NCBI RefSeq assembly: GCF_013155275.1
Contig: NZ_JABJXS010000006.1
Location: forward strand, 62,001-126,000
DNA: 64,000 bases
Direction of reading: 5' to 3'
Origin: Brenneria sp. hezel4-2-4
GTDB lineage: Bacteria > Pseudomonadota > Gammaproteobacteria > Enterobacterales > Enterobacteriaceae
Part shown: piece after piece, positions 50,247-61,031 of the stretch
How positions within the stretch are numbered: position 1 is the stretch's first letter
Layout of the letters: each line of letters opens with the position of its first letter
Translations under genes and position numbers: made by a program
The notes under the pieces: generated by a model
The model's database searches: none
The model's input: the letters and a program-made list of their open reading frames with translations, nothing else
Told to the model about the DNA's origin: nothing

Positions 50247-51145
50247 CAGAAACGGCTCCTTTCCAGTCTTTCATCACCCATAATGCCCACCGGTCTGAAT
50301 AGCAGAACCAGAATCAGAAACAGAAACGCAAAGGCGTCTTTATATCCGCCCAGTTCAGGAAATACCGCCACGGCAACCACTTCGGTGAAGCCCAGAATAA
50401 AGCCGCCGATCACCGCTCCCGTGACGCTGCCAATCCCACCGAGCACGGCGGCGGCAAACGCCTTCAGGCCAATCAAAACCCCCATTAAAGGATCGATCGT
50501 CGGGTAGCTGGTGGCGTAAAAGATCCCGCCGAGCGCCGCCAGCGAGCTTCCCAGAGCGAAAACAAAAGCAATAATATGGTTGGCGTCCACCCCCATCAGG
50601 CGGACGGTATTGACATCAAAAGCGACGGCGCGGATCGCCATCCCTTGCCGGGTCCGGTAGAGGATAAACAGAATGCAGCCCAGCAAAACCAGCGTCACCA
50701 GCGGCACCAGCCAGGCGACATTGGTGATAATGATGCCCCAGAACGAGACGGTTTGATTGAAGAAATCAGGCGCCGCAAAGAAGCGCGGGCTGCCGCCGAA
50801 CAACACGTTAAACAGGTTCTCTAAAAAGAAACTGACGCCGATGGCGGTAATCAGCATGGATATTTTGGACGCCTGGCGCAAAGGACGGTAGGCAATCTGG
50901 TCGATACACACGCCCAGCAACGCCGAAAAGAGAATGGCGAATAAAATAGCCGCCCCGAAAGGCAGTTCAAAGGTGGTTGAACCAAACAGGGCAAGAAACG
51001 CCCCCACCATCATAATATCGGCATGAGCAAAGTTGATCAGTCGTAATACGCCGTAAACCATGGTGTAACCAATCGCAATCAGCGCATACATACTGCCCAG
51101 ACTCATGCCATTAACCACCTGCTGGAAGAAAATAGCAGCATCCAT
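50246..51145 (-). CDS. livH: Branched-chain amino acid ABC transporter permease LivH
   Basis: Inner-membrane permease of 299 residues that pairs with LivM. Conserved segments include QQVVNGMSLGSMYALIAIGYTMVYGVLRLINFAH, the coupling loop RAVAFDVNTVRLMGVDANHIIA, and GGIGSVTGAVIGGFILGFTE. It follows livJ by about 100 nt that contain a strong hairpin, which may set the ratio of binding protein to permease. Confidence 0.95.
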   Translation of the reverse strand: MDAAIFFQQVVNGMSLGSMYALIAIGYTMVYGVLRLINFAHADIMMVGAFLALFGSTTFELPFGAAILFAILFSALLGVCIDQIAYRPLRQASKISMLITAIGVSFFLENLFNVLFGGSPRFFAAPDFFNQTVSFWGIIITNVAWLVPLVTLVLLGCILFILYRTRQGMAIRAVAFDVNTVRLMGVDANHIIAFVFALGSSLAALGGIFYATSYPTIDPLMGVLIGLKAFAAAVLGGIGSVTGAVIGGFILGFTEVVAVAVFPELGGYKDAFAFLFLILVLLFRPVGIMGDERLERSRF

Positions 51146-51204
51146 AATTCAATCCTTATTGGCCTTTATATACTTGAGGTTATGACGGGCTATCCTGCCC
51201 GCTT

Positions 51205-51224
51205 CCGGGGGCTGACGCCCCCGG
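51205..51224 (-). promoter_or_regulatory. Hairpin between livJ and livH
   Basis: Perfect 8-bp GC stem CCGGGGGC/GCCCCCGG with a 4-nt loop. On the minus (transcript) strand no U-run follows, so it is more likely an mRNA-stabilising or partial-attenuation element raising livJ over livHMGF than a terminator. Confidence 0.55.
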
Positions 51225-51249
51225 TGTTTTGCAAGATGAAAGGGATATC

Positions 51250-52386
51250 TTAAGGGTTGACCACCGTCTTGAAGGCCAATTGTCCATCTTTGACTTCATT
51301 AATGACGGCGCTGCGGATCGCGTCGCCATCTTTCAGCGTCAGCGTGCCGGTAATGCCGGAGAAATTGCTGGTGGCGCGGATTTTCTCATTGACGCAAACA
51401 CGGTCTTTAGGATCGCTGCACTGATTCATCCCGTTGACGATCATTTTGTAAGCGTCAGCGGTCATTGCGCCCCAGGTATGGGTCGGTTCTTTATATTTTT
51501 CTTCCCAGGCTTTGATAAACGTCTCACCTTCAGGCGTCTGATCTTTGGCATTCGGCGAGTAGTAGTCGGTGGTCATATAACCTTCAACCGCATCCTGTCC
51601 CAGCTTGAAGAACACCGGATCGGCCGCCAACCCGTCACCGCCGACAACCGGCACTTTCAGCCCCAGTTGTTTGGCCTGCACCGCGATCAACGCCCCTTCG
51701 GTGTAATAGATCGGCATATAAATCATATCGACATTTTTAGCTTTGATGGTGGAAAGCTGGGCTTTGAAATCTTTACTGCCGCCTGGAGCCTGAACTTCGA
51801 CCGCAATGGTGCCGCCGTTTTTGAGAAACTGGGTGCGGAAGGATTTTGCCAGACCGACGGAATAGTCGTTGCTGCTATCAAACATGATGGCGGCGGTTTT
51901 CGCGCCTAAATCGCGCGATGCCAGATTGGCCCCCACCACCCCCTGGAAACTATCGGAAAAGCACACGCGACTGACATACTGGCGATTACGGGTCACACGG
52001 TCATTGGTGGCGGTCGGGGAAACCAGCGGCGTTTTGGTGTCTTCAGCCATTTTGGTCATCGCCATGGTGTTGGTTGAAGTCACCTCGCCGATCACCGCAT
52101 CGACTTTATCACTGGAAACCAGACGCTGCATGGCGTTGGCCGCTTCAACCTTGTCGCTTTTATCGTCAATGATGACAAGTTTGATCGTATCGCCGTTTTT
52201 CAGCGTCGGCTCCAGACTATTAATCAGCTCAACGCCTTTTTGAGAAGGTTGTCCATAACCGCTAAGCGCCCCGCTCAGAGGCAGAACCACCCCTATCTTT
52301 ACTTCAGCCGCCAGCGCGCTGTTGGCACAGATGACGGAGGAAACAAATGCAGCAGCTACCGTTACTCTGACAAAATTGTTATTCAT
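51250..52386 (-). CDS. livJ: Branched-chain amino acid-binding periplasmic protein
   Basis: Type I periplasmic binding protein of the LIV importer, 378 residues from ATG 52386, which has AAGAGG 6 nt upstream; an in-frame ATG ten codons earlier is less suitable. A signal peptide of about 26 residues ends NSALAAEVKIG. The mature part begins with the family pattern VKIGVVLPLSGALSGYGQPSQKG. E. coli has separate livJ and livK; only one gene is present here, so the name livJ is by position and could equally be livK. Confidence 0.92.
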   Translation of the reverse strand: MNNNFVRVTVAAAFVSSVICANSALAAEVKIGVVLPLSGALSGYGQPSQKGVELINSLEPTLKNGDTIKLVIIDDKSDKVEAANAMQRLVSSDKVDAVIGEVTSTNTMAMTKMAEDTKTPLVSPTATNDRVTRNRQYVSRVCFSDSFQGVVGANLASRDLGAKTAAIMFDSSNDYSVGLAKSFRTQFLKNGGTIAVEVQAPGGSKDFKAQLSTIKAKNVDMIYMPIYYTEGALIAVQAKQLGLKVPVVGGDGLAADPVFFKLGQDAVEGYMTTDYYSPNAKDQTPEGETFIKAWEEKYKEPTHTWGAMTADAYKMIVNGMNQCSDPKDRVCVNEKIRATSNFSGITGTLTLKDGDAIRSAVINEVKDGQLAFKTVVNP

Positions 52387-52503
52387 GATCGCCTCTTTTA
52401 ATAGTGAGAGATTCAAATCCGAGTTGTGGAATAAAGCAGTACATCTGACTGTGAGAGTCTCAAAAGTGCCACAGGGATATATTCTGTTGGCGGAATTAAA
52501 ATC

Positions 52504-52519
52504 AGCAATAAATGTGCCA
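52504..52519 (-). promoter_or_regulatory. Sigma-54 (RpoN) promoter upstream of livJ
   Basis: On the minus strand TGGCACATTTATTGCT matches the -24/-12 consensus TGGCAC-N5-TTGCW exactly, with GG and GC separated by 10 bases. It points at livJ; the start site would fall near 52493, leaving a leader of about 107 nt. Confidence 0.7.
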
Positions 52520-52615
52520 GAACAACGAAATAATTGTTAACACTCTAATAAAAAAAGAAAAAATCCATTACTATCCACCAAGAAAATAACGGTAGAGAAA
52601 AGGGATGAAGTGGAA

Positions 52616-52632
52616 TGCACCATTTTGTTTCG
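52616..52632. promoter_or_regulatory. Possible NtrC-like half site upstream of the sigma-54 promoter
   Basis: TGCACCATTTTGTTTCG has a perfect left half of the NtrC consensus (TGCACCA-N4-TGGTGC) and a poor right half. It is about 120 bp upstream of the predicted start site, a normal enhancer distance. Weak on its own. Confidence 0.3.
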
Positions 52633-52969
52633 CGGTTGCTTTTAAAAAGTGCGTTGAGGTTAATGACGATATTTTATAAGGAAATCAATCTTTCATCGCG
52701 GGTGGGCAATACCCTCTTCTTATGAATGTAAGATATTATTTTTATTCAACTCCATGTTACGGAAGCATGATTTTATAGTGATAATTCCTTTAAATATGCC
52801 ATTTACCACTTTTTATGCTAAAACATAGGGGAAAAGGTTTACTGCATGGGGCGTTGTCAAAAAATTTATAATCCCACCGGATTGGATGACTATACTGACC
52901 AGAATTTACAGGCTATAAACCAGTACTTATGATACCGACTATTTTTATCACCGCGCCAATCAACCCACT

Positions 52970-54547
52970 ATGTTGTTAAAACTGTCCAATCGCATCGGAT
53001 TACGGCGACTTATCCTGCTGCTAGCCGTCACCAGCGCGCTGATTATGTTAGTTAACAGTCTTCATGCCAGTTATCGCGTGCAGCGCCAACTGCTGATCGA
53101 CAATACACTGGAAGCCAATCGCGTTTACGCCACCAAGCTGGCGGCCATCACCGATGTCTTCTTCAAAACATCGCTGCAACAGTTATCTTACAGCACCAGC
53201 ACGATCGCGGATCGAATGGATGACAGCGACAGGCTGAACGAGGAAGCCAGACGTATCGGGTCACAGAGCGGTAGTTTTAACACCGTATCGATTGTCGACG
53301 AACACGGCGTGGTCAAGGCGACCTTTCCCGACCGACTGCAATTGATGGGAAAAAAGGTGACTACCGCCGGCGTAAGACGGGCCTTGCAGGAAAAGAGCGC
53401 GTTGATTAGCTCACCTTACTTTTCCGTAACCGATAACCTGATCGTACTGGTCTCGGCCCCCATATTTACCCGGGACGGACGCTACAAAGGGTTTATCGGC
53501 GGCTCTATTCATCTGGAAAAACCCAGTATTCTTAATGCATTGCTTGAGCGTCACTATTATCGGGACGGTTCTTATATCTATGTCACCGACCACTACAGAA
53601 AAATTTTGTACCACAAAGATCCCACGCAGATCGGCGTCGTCGTCCGCAATAGCCCGATAATCGATAGCCGCACAGAGCGCAATGGCAGCCGGGAGATGAC
53701 GGATAGTCAGGGAAGAAAGGCGCTTGTCGGATACGCCGTGGTTCCCGCCAACCGCTGGGAAGTGCTGGTGCTGCGTCCAATAAGCGAAACGTTAAAGCCC
53801 CTGGATAGCCTGATGCTTAATGTGTTACAGCATACTCTGCCGTTAGCTATTCTGACGCTATTCTGCGTTTGGCTGCTTGCCCGGCTCATCGCCCAGCCGC
53901 TGTGGCTGCTGGCCCGCAGCGCCAATAAAATGGACTCACTCAATGTGTCCGACGACATCAGGAAAATCCACTCCTGGTATTTTGAGGCCACGCAACTCAA
54001 GCAGGCGATGTTGATCGGCATCGAGCTGCTACAGAAAAAAATCGGCAAGCTTCGCTATGAAGCGCAAACCGATCCCATGACTGGGCTGTTCAATCGCCGG
54101 GGATTGGAGAGCATCCTGAGATACTGGCTGATCGGCCAGAAAAGTTTCGCCATCGTCGCGCTGGATATCGACCATTTCAAACGCGTCAACGACACCTACG
54201 GTCATGATGCCGGCGATAGCGTGATTAAATATCTTGCGCAACTCATTCGCTCCAGCTCCCGTGATACCGATATTTTATGTCGCAGCGGCGGGGAAGAGTT
54301 TCTGATTTTATTGCCGGAAACCAATATGAAGACCGCAGTGGATATTGCCGAGCGCCTGCGCAACACCACACAGCAGGCCACGATCCCGACCGTCGGCAAG
54401 ATCACTATTTCGTTGGGCGTCTCAATGTGGCTGCCGGACACGCAGGAAATCACCATAAAACGCGCCTTTAAAATGGCGGACAAAGCGTTGTATAAAGCCA
54501 AACAGCAAGGCCGCAATCGGGTGATCTCCGCCGCTGACGCCGCCTGA
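52970..54547 (+). CDS. Membrane diguanylate cyclase with dCache-like sensor and GGDEF domain
   Basis: Predicted to make cyclic di-GMP in response to a periplasmic signal. The 525 residues have a first membrane segment (about 12-30), a periplasmic double-Cache-like sensor (about 35-275, with SIVDEHGVVKATFPDR and GFIGGSIHLE), a second membrane segment (about 288-306), a short linker and a GGDEF domain (about 360-525). The active-site sequence is SGGEEF near 438-443, the catalytically competent GGEEF variant, with an RxxD inhibitory site (RDTD) five residues before it, so product inhibition is expected. The ribosome-binding site before ATG 52970 is poor. Monocistronic, beside liv, in the interval that holds araC-araBAD in E. 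coli. Confidence 0.92.
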   Translation: MLLKLSNRIGLRRLILLLAVTSALIMLVNSLHASYRVQRQLLIDNTLEANRVYATKLAAITDVFFKTSLQQLSYSTSTIADRMDDSDRLNEEARRIGSQSGSFNTVSIVDEHGVVKATFPDRLQLMGKKVTTAGVRRALQEKSALISSPYFSVTDNLIVLVSAPIFTRDGRYKGFIGGSIHLEKPSILNALLERHYYRDGSYIYVTDHYRKILYHKDPTQIGVVVRNSPIIDSRTERNGSREMTDSQGRKALVGYAVVPANRWEVLVLRPISETLKPLDSLMLNVLQHTLPLAILTLFCVWLLARLIAQPLWLLARSANKMDSLNVSDDIRKIHSWYFEATQLKQAMLIGIELLQKKIGKLRYEAQTDPMTGLFNRRGLESILRYWLIGQKSFAIVALDIDHFKRVNDTYGHDAGDSVIKYLAQLIRSSSRDTDILCRSGGEEFLILLPETNMKTAVDIAERLRNTTQQATIPTVGKITISLGVSMWLPDTQEITIKRAFKMADKALYKAKQQGRNRVISAADAA

Positions 54548-54631
54548 ATCCGTGGGATAGTTTGTTTTAATCAACCCGCAATTCTCTTTAATCCGGCCAC
54601 CGGGAGAGGTATGCAAACGACTGGACATCAA

Positions 54632-54647
54632 CTGTATAAATAACCAT
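54632..54647. promoter_or_regulatory. Degenerate LexA-like box upstream of polB
   Basis: CTGTATAAATAACCAT has a correct left half (CTGT) but CCAT instead of ACAG on the right. E. coli polB is SOS-induced from a LexA box at the same relative place. The TATAAA inside may also be the -10, with TGGACA at 54622-54627 as a -35-like element although the spacing is too short for a good promoter. Confidence 0.3.
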
Positions 54648-54693
54648 ACTTAATCATCTTTCTCCGGTGATAACCAACGAAAAGGCAGTCTGA

Positions 54694-57060
54694 GTGACCG
54701 AGACGCGTCAGGGCTTTCTCCTTACCCGCCACTGGCATGACACCCCGGCGGGTATGCAGGTGGAATTTTGGCTGGCTACCGATGACGGCCCGCTACAGGC
54801 GCGCCTGCCCGCGCAACAGGCCGTGGCGTTTATCCCTGAAGCGCAACAGGCTCAGGCCAGCGTATTATTAAGTCAGGAAAACCAGTGGCGGCTACGGCCG
54901 CTGGCGCTGCAAAACTTCCATCACCAGCCGTTGCTGGGACTCTACTGCCCTAAATATCGCCAGCTTCTGAAGCTGGAAAAAATCCTGCGTGAAGGCGGAG
55001 TTCAGGTCTATGAAGCGGATATCCGCCCGCCCGACCGTTTCTTGATGGAGCGCTTTATTACCGCCCCCGTCTGGTTAAGCGGCGAACCGGCCTCATCCGG
55101 CCTGTTGACTCAGGTACGCATGAAACCCAATCCCGACTATCGTCCCAACCTGAAACTGGTTTCACTGGATATCGAAACCAATCGACACGGTGAGCTGTAC
55201 TGTATTGGTCTGGAAGGCTGCGGGCAGCGTCAGGTTTATATGCTCGGCCCGGATAACGGTCATGCCGTCGATACGGATAATTTCACCCTGGAGTATGTCG
55301 CCAGTCGTCCGCAACTGCTGGAAAAACTGAATCACTGGATGAAACGGCACGATCCTGACGCCATTATCGGCTGGAATCTGGTGCAATTCGACCTGAGGGT
55401 GTTGCAAAAACATGCCGAGCGCTACCGTATCCCGCTGCTGCTGGGCCGTGACGGCAACGAACTCGAGTGGCGTGAACACGGCTTCAAACAAGGGCATTTT
55501 TTCGCCAGCGCCGCCGGCCGGTTGATTATTGATGGTATTGAAGCGCTGAAATCCGCCACCTGGAATTTCGCTTCCTTCAGTCTGGAATTCGTCGCGCAGG
55601 CGTTGCTGGGCGAAGGTAAAGCCATCGATACCCCCTACCAACGGATGGATGAAATCGACCGCCGCTTCGCCGAAGATAAACCGGCCCTCGCTCGCTACAA
55701 CCTGCAAGACTGCGAGCTGGTGACACGCATCTTCGCCAAAACGGAATTACTGCCTTTTTTACTGGAACGCGCCAGCGTCACCGGTCTGGCCGCCGATCGC
55801 AGCGGAGGTTCCGTCGCCGCCTTTACCCATCTCTATCTGCCCCGCATGCACCGGATGGGCTTTGTGGCGCCGAATCTGGGCGAAGTCGCGCCGGAAGCCA
55901 GCCCGGGAGGATTTGTGATGGATTCCCGCCCCGGTCTGTACGATTCGGTATTGGTGCTGGATTACAAAAGTCTGTATCCCGCCATCATCCGCACTTTTCT
56001 TATCGATCCCGTTGGTCTGGCCGTCGGGATGCTACATCCCGATGAACAGCATTCCGTCCCGGGTTTTCGCGAGGCGTGGTTTTCCCGCGATCGGCATTGC
56101 CTGCCGGCCATTGTCGAACACATCTGGCAGGGGCGCGAGGCCGCCAAACGCACCGACAACAAACCGCTGTCGCAGGCGCTGAAGATCATCATGAATGCCT
56201 TTTATGGCGTGCTGGGCGCCAGCGGGTGCCGGTTTTTCGATCCCCGACTGGCCTCTTCCATCACCCTGCGCGGCCATGAAATTATGCTCAAAACGCGTGA
56301 ACTGATTGAAGCGCAAGGGTATCAGGTAATCTATGGCGACACCGACTCCACCTTCGTGTGGCTGACACGTCCGCACACGGAGCAGGAAGCCGCCGTCATC
56401 GGTAAAAAGCTGGTACGGCAGGTTAATCAGTGGTGGCAAACGCATTTACGGCAAACGCACGGACTGACCAGCGCGCTGGAACTGGAATTTGAAACCCACT
56501 TCCGCCGCTTTTTGATGCCCACCATCCGGGGCGCTGAACAAGGCAGCAAAAAACGCTACGCCGGGATGATCGCCACGCCACAGGGCGAGAAAATGGTGTT
56601 TAAAGGGCTGGAAACCGTTAGAACGGACTGGACGCCGCTGGCGCAACAATTTCAGCAGCAGCTTTACCTGCTGATTTTTCAGCAAAAACCTTATCAGGAG
56701 TGGCTGCGGGAGTATGTCGGTAAAACCTTGAACGGCGAATTTGATGCGCTGCTGATTTACCGCAAGCGGCTGCGCCGCCGGCTCGACGACTATCAGCGCA
56801 ACGTACCGCCCCATGCACGAGCAGCCAGGATCGCCGATGACTACAACCGCCAACAGGGGCGGCCGCTGCAATATCAGAATGGCGGCTGGATTAGCTACGT
56901 CATCACCACCAACGGGCCGGAACCGCTGGAAACCCGGCGCTCGCCGCTGGATTATCAGCACTACGTCGAACGTCAGCTACAACCTGTCGCGGATGCCATT
57001 CTTCCTTTTCTTCACGATGATTTTGCTACACTGATTACCGGACAGATGGGATTATTTTAA
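54694..57060 (+). CDS. polB: DNA polymerase II
   Basis: Family B DNA polymerase with 3'-5' proofreading, used in SOS repair and translesion synthesis. The 788 residues (E. coli 783) show exonuclease motif I ([19 protein letters not shown], about 157-175), polymerase motifs [13 protein letters not shown] (about 422) and YGDTDSTF (about 545), and a QMGLF end that fits the beta-clamp-binding tail QLGLF of E. coli. The start is GTG 54694, preceded by [28 protein letters not shown] aligns with the E. coli N-terminus. Confidence 0.97.
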   Translation: MTETRQGFLLTRHWHDTPAGMQVEFWLATDDGPLQARLPAQQAVAFIPEAQQAQASVLLSQENQWRLRPLALQNFHHQPLLGLYCPKYRQLLKLEKILREGGVQVYEADIRPPDRFLMERFITAPVWLSGEPASSGLLTQVRMKPNPDYRPNLKLVSLDIETNRHGELYCIGLEGCGQRQVYMLGPDNGHAVDTDNFTLEYVASRPQLLEKLNHWMKRHDPDAIIGWNLVQFDLRVLQKHAERYRIPLLLGRDGNELEWREHGFKQGHFFASAAGRLIIDGIEALKSATWNFASFSLEFVAQALLGEGKAIDTPYQRMDEIDRRFAEDKPALARYNLQDCELVTRIFAKTELLPFLLERASVTGLAADRSGGSVAAFTHLYLPRMHRMGFVAPNLGEVAPEASPGGFVMDSRPGLYDSVLVLDYKSLYPAIIRTFLIDPVGLAVGMLHPDEQHSVPGFREAWFSRDRHCLPAIVEHIWQGREAAKRTDNKPLSQALKIIMNAFYGVLGASGCRFFDPRLASSITLRGHEIMLKTRELIEAQGYQVIYGDTDSTFVWLTRPHTEQEAAVIGKKLVRQVNQWWQTHLRQTHGLTSALELEFETHFRRFLMPTIRGAEQGSKKRYAGMIATPQGEKMVFKGLETVRTDWTPLAQQFQQQLYLLIFQQKPYQEWLREYVGKTLNGEFDALLIYRKRLRRRLDDYQRNVPPHARAARIADDYNRQQGRPLQYQNGGWISYVITTNGPEPLETRRSPLDYQHYVERQLQPVADAILPFLHDDFATLITGQMGLF

Positions 57061-57241
57061 CCCTCGGTATCGATTCACGGCTTTTGAGCAGGTGACGAAC
57101 GCGCCGCCTTCCATTACCATAACGCCCTTTCTCAATTGACATCAACAACACCATTATCTTATTGGCGCCGGACATACCGCGCCAATAGCAAAGCATAACC
57201 TGACACTATCCCGACACAGACAAAAATCGAGCTAAGAATTT

Positions 57242-60145
57242 ATGCCTTTTACACTTGGTCAGCGCTGGATCAGCGACACGGAAAGCGAACTTGGATTGGG
57301 TACTGTGGTTGCAGTCGATACCCGCATGATAACCCTGCTTTTCCCTGCCAGCGGTGAAAACCGACTCTATTCCCGCAGCGATGCGCCCATCACCCGGGTG
57401 ATGTTTAACCCCGGTGATACCGTCACCAGCCATGAAGGCTGGCAGCTTAAGGTGGACAGCGTACGCGATGAGAAGGGTCTGCTGATCTATAGCGGCCAGC
57501 GTCTGGATGATGACTCTGCGGCTGAAATGCGTGAAATCCTGCTGGACAGCAAGCTGACTTTCAACAAACCGCAGGATCGCCTGTTTGCCGGGCAGATCGA
57601 TCGTATGGATCGCTTTGCGCTGCGTTACCGCGCGCGCAAGCACCAAAATGAACAGGCGCTGCAACAGTGGGGCGGACTGCGCGGCATGCGCGCCAGCCTG
57701 ATCCCGCACCAGTTGCACATTGCCTACGAGGTCGGACAACGCCACGCGCCGCGCGTACTGCTGGCGGACGAGGTCGGGCTGGGCAAAACCATCGAAGCCG
57801 GCATGATTATCCACCAGCAACTGCTGGCCGGCCGCGCCGAACGCGTGCTGATCATTGTGCCGGAAACCTTGCAGCACCAATGGCTGGTGGAAATGCTGCG
57901 CCGTTTCAACCTGCTGTTCTCGCTGTTTGACGATGAACGCTACGCCGAAGCGAAACTGGACAGCAGCAATCCCTTTGAAACCGAACAACTGGTCATCTGC
58001 TCACTGGACTTCGTACGGCGCAATGCGCAACGTTTCGAGCAGTTGGTCAATGCCGACTGGGGCTTACTGGTGGTGGATGAAGCCCATCATCTGGCCTGGA
58101 GCGAAGAACAAGCCAGTCCCGAATATCAGGCGATTGAACAACTGGCCGGAAATATTCCAGCCGTGCTGCTGCTGACCGCCACACCGGAACAGTTGGGTCA
58201 GCAGAGTCACTTTGCCCGCCTGCGTCTGCTCGATCCCAATCGCTTCCATGACTATCACGAATTCGTCGCCGAACAGCGGCAATACCGTCCGGTTGCCGAT
58301 GCGGTAACGCTGTTGCTGGCGGGAGAAAAGGCCAGAACGCCGGAGTTGAACGCGCTAAGCGAGCTTCTGGGCGAACAGGATATCGAACCGCTGCTCAAAG
58401 CGATCAACAGCGACAGCGAAGACAACCTGCGGGCGCGTCAGGAACTGATCACCATGCTGATGGATCGCCACGGCACCAGCCGTGTGCTGTTCCGTAATAC
58501 CCGTCAGGGCGTGAAAGGTTTTCCACAGCGTATTCTGCATCAAATCCGTCTACCGTTGCCGGCCCAGTACCAGACGGCGATCAAGGTATCCGGTATTATG
58601 GGCGCCAACAAAACGCCGGAAGCCCGGGCACGCGCGATGCTGTACCCGGAGCAGATTTATCAACAGTTGGAAGGGAACGACGCCACCTGGTGGAATTTTG
58701 ATCCCCGCGTCGAGTGGTTGCTCGACTATCTGACCGCCAACCGCGACAAAAAAGTACTGGTGATCTGCGCTCAGGCCGCCACCGCCCTGCAACTGGAACA
58801 GGTGCTACGCACCCGTGAAGCGATTCGCGCCGCCGTTTTTCACGAAGGGCTATCCATTCTTGAGCGCGACCGGGCCGCCGCCTATTTCGCGTCGGAAGAA
58901 GAAGGGGCGCAGGTGCTGATTTGCTCGGAGATCGGTTCCGAAGGCCGCAACTTTCAGTTTGCCAGCCATCTGATCATGTTTGATCTGCCGTTCAACCCCG
59001 ACCTGCTGGAACAGCGTATCGGACGATTGGATCGTATCGGTCAGACACAGCAAATCCAGATTCTGATCCCGTATCTGGAAAATACCGCCCAGGCATTGCT
59101 GGTGCGCTGGTATCACGAAGGGCTGGACGCGTTTGAGCATACCTGCCCGACGGGCCGCGCCATTTATGACGCCCACTACGCGCAGTTGATCGAACGCCTG
59201 ACCATCCCGGGCGAACAGCAGGGTCTGGATGAATTTATCCATATCTGCCGACAGCAGCATGAACAGTTGAAACAGCAGCTTGAGCAAGGCCGCGATCGTC
59301 TGCTGGAAATGCATTCAAACGGCGGTGAACAGGCGCAAATTCTGGCGCAGGGGATCGCCGAGCAGGATAACGACATTAATCTGGTCACCTTTGCGCTGAA
59401 TCTGTTTGATATCGTGGGCATCAATCAGGAAGATCGCAGCGACAATCTGATTATTCTGACGCCGTCCGACCATATGCTGGTGCCCGACTTTCCCGGCTTA
59501 CCGCAGGACGGCTGCACCATCACTTTCGATCGTGAGCAGGCCTTATCCCGTGAAGACGCGCAGTTTATCAGTTGGGAACATCCGCTCATCCGCAACGGGC
59601 TGGACTTGATTTTGTCCGGCGATACCGGCAGTTGCGCCGTGTCGCTGTTGAAAAACAAAGCCTTGCCGGTCGGTACGCTGCTGGCGGAACTCATTTATGT
59701 GGTGGAAGCCCAGGCGCCGAAACACTTGCAGCTAACGCGCTTCCTGCCGCCGACGCCGGTTCGTCTGCTGATGGATCGCAAAGGAACCAATCTGGCCGCG
59801 CAGGTGGAGTTTGAAAGCTTCAACCGCCAGCTCAGCGCCGTCAACCGCCATACGTCGAGCAAGCTGGTGAATGCGGTGCAGGCCGATGTGCATGCTATGC
59901 TGCAACAGGCCGAACCGCTGGTCGCCGAGCAGGCCCGCCAGTTGATTACCGACGCGCAGCAGCAGGCCGACCAGCAGTTGCGCCGTGAACTGGAACGTCT
60001 GGAAGCGCTCAAAGCGGTGAACCCCAACATCCGTGAAGATGAATTAAGCGCGTTGGAAAATCAGCGTGAGCAGGTGCTGAGTAATCTTCATCAGGCAAAC
60101 TGGCGTCTGGACGCCATTCGTCTGGTGGTGGTGACGCATCAGTAA
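57242..60145 (+). CDS. rapA: RNA polymerase-associated ATPase RapA (HepA)
   Basis: Swi2/Snf2-family ATPase that recycles RNA polymerase. At 967 residues it matches E. coli (968). An N-terminal Tudor-like region (about 1-105, [18 protein letters not shown]) is followed by the ATPase core with [15 protein letters not shown] (about 174-188) and VVDEAHHL (about 278), a helicase C domain with [37 protein letters not shown], and a C-terminal RapA-specific domain. Order polB-rapA-rluA is conserved with E. coli. Confidence 0.98.
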   Translation: MPFTLGQRWISDTESELGLGTVVAVDTRMITLLFPASGENRLYSRSDAPITRVMFNPGDTVTSHEGWQLKVDSVRDEKGLLIYSGQRLDDDSAAEMREILLDSKLTFNKPQDRLFAGQIDRMDRFALRYRARKHQNEQALQQWGGLRGMRASLIPHQLHIAYEVGQRHAPRVLLADEVGLGKTIEAGMIIHQQLLAGRAERVLIIVPETLQHQWLVEMLRRFNLLFSLFDDERYAEAKLDSSNPFETEQLVICSLDFVRRNAQRFEQLVNADWGLLVVDEAHHLAWSEEQASPEYQAIEQLAGNIPAVLLLTATPEQLGQQSHFARLRLLDPNRFHDYHEFVAEQRQYRPVADAVTLLLAGEKARTPELNALSELLGEQDIEPLLKAINSDSEDNLRARQELITMLMDRHGTSRVLFRNTRQGVKGFPQRILHQIRLPLPAQYQTAIKVSGIMGANKTPEARARAMLYPEQIYQQLEGNDATWWNFDPRVEWLLDYLTANRDKKVLVICAQAATALQLEQVLRTREAIRAAVFHEGLSILERDRAAAYFASEEEGAQVLICSEIGSEGRNFQFASHLIMFDLPFNPDLLEQRIGRLDRIGQTQQIQILIPYLENTAQALLVRWYHEGLDAFEHTCPTGRAIYDAHYAQLIERLTIPGEQQGLDEFIHICRQQHEQLKQQLEQGRDRLLEMHSNGGEQAQILAQGIAEQDNDINLVTFALNLFDIVGINQEDRSDNLIILTPSDHMLVPDFPGLPQDGCTITFDREQALSREDAQFISWEHPLIRNGLDLILSGDTGSCAVSLLKNKALPVGTLLAELIYVVEAQAPKHLQLTRFLPPTPVRLLMDRKGTNLAAQVEFESFNRQLSAVNRHTSSKLVNAVQADVHAMLQQAEPLVAEQARQLITDAQQQADQQLRRELERLEALKAVNPNIREDELSALENQREQVLSNLHQANWRLDAIRLVVVTHQ

Positions 60146-60170
60146 GCGTATGTATTAACCCCGCCCCGGC

Positions 60171-60187
60171 CTCCCCCTTACGGGGAG
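60171..60187. terminator. Small GC hairpin after rapA
   Basis: CTCCCC-CTTAC-GGGGAG, 25 nt past the rapA stop, followed by AAAAG on the plus strand. It is at best a weak terminator and may be part of a short repeat ending in a second GC-rich structure near 60225-60247. Confidence 0.35.
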
Positions 60188-60282
60188 AAAAGCGAATATC
60201 GCGCGCCGCCTCTGACAAAGGCGAAAGCCGATATCGCCGGCCGGGAAAGGGTTTATCAGCAATCTGAAGAAAGGCACTATCG

Positions 60283-60936
60283 ATGGAACCCTACAACCCC
60301 CCAACCGATCCCTGGCTGCACATCCTGTATCAGGATCAACACATCATCGTGGTGAATAAGCCCAGCGGCTTACTTTCCGTTCCCGGCCGCGCCCCGGAGC
60401 ACAAAGATAGCGTGATGCGTCGTATTCAGGCCGATTATCCCGCCGCCGAGTCCGTCCATCGTTTAGATATGGCCACCAGCGGGGTGATCGTTGTGGCGTT
60501 GACCAAAGCCGCCGAGCGGGAGTTAAAGCGTCAATTTCGCGAACGCGAACCCAAAAAATCCTACATCGCCCGCGTCTGGGGATTAATGGAACATGATGAG
60601 GGATTGATTGACCTGCCGCTGATTTGCGACTGGCCGAACCGTCCCAAACAGAAAGTCTGTTTTGAGCAGGGGAAAGCCGCGCAGACCGAATACCGGGTCT
60701 TGTCCCGCGATCGCGACGGCACCACCCGCGTTAAGCTGATGCCTATCACCGGGCGCTCTCATCAGTTGCGCGTTCATCTGCTGGCGCTGGGACACCCGAT
60801 TCTGGGCGACGGTTTTTACGCGCCTCCCGACGCCAAAGCGCTGGCGCCCCGTCTGCTGCTCCACGCACAGGAACTGTGCATTCTGCATCCCGCCTTCAAA
60901 ACGCCGATGCACTTCCGCTGTGAGGCGGACTTTTAA
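60283..60936 (+). CDS. rluA: Dual-specificity tRNA/23S rRNA pseudouridine synthase RluA
   Basis: Makes pseudouridine at 23S position 746 and tRNA position 32. The 217 residues (E. coli 219) contain the catalytic-Asp motif VHRLDMATSGVIVVALTK and the RluA-family pattern LMPITGRSHQLRVHLLALGHPILGD. The start ATG 60283 lies 137 nt after rapA. Confidence 0.97.
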   Translation: MEPYNPPTDPWLHILYQDQHIIVVNKPSGLLSVPGRAPEHKDSVMRRIQADYPAAESVHRLDMATSGVIVVALTKAAERELKRQFREREPKKSYIARVWGLMEHDEGLIDLPLICDWPNRPKQKVCFEQGKAAQTEYRVLSRDRDGTTRVKLMPITGRSHQLRVHLLALGHPILGDGFYAPPDAKALAPRLLLHAQELCILHPAFKTPMHFRCEADF

Positions 60937-61031
60937 ACGCGTTTTTAATCAAGTCGGCATGACGGGCAGAAAAAGGAATGATACGCGGGGGCAAAAACGG
61001 GAAAAAAGCGGAAAGGAGCAGATAGATACGG

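Larger units (their letters stand above)
52387..52969. other. Divergent regulatory region between livJ and the GGDEF gene
   Basis: About 580 bp without a gene, AT-rich. It contains the sigma-54 site and possible enhancer given separately, and must also hold the promoter of the diguanylate cyclase gene at 52970. No additional small ORF is convincing. Confidence 0.55.
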
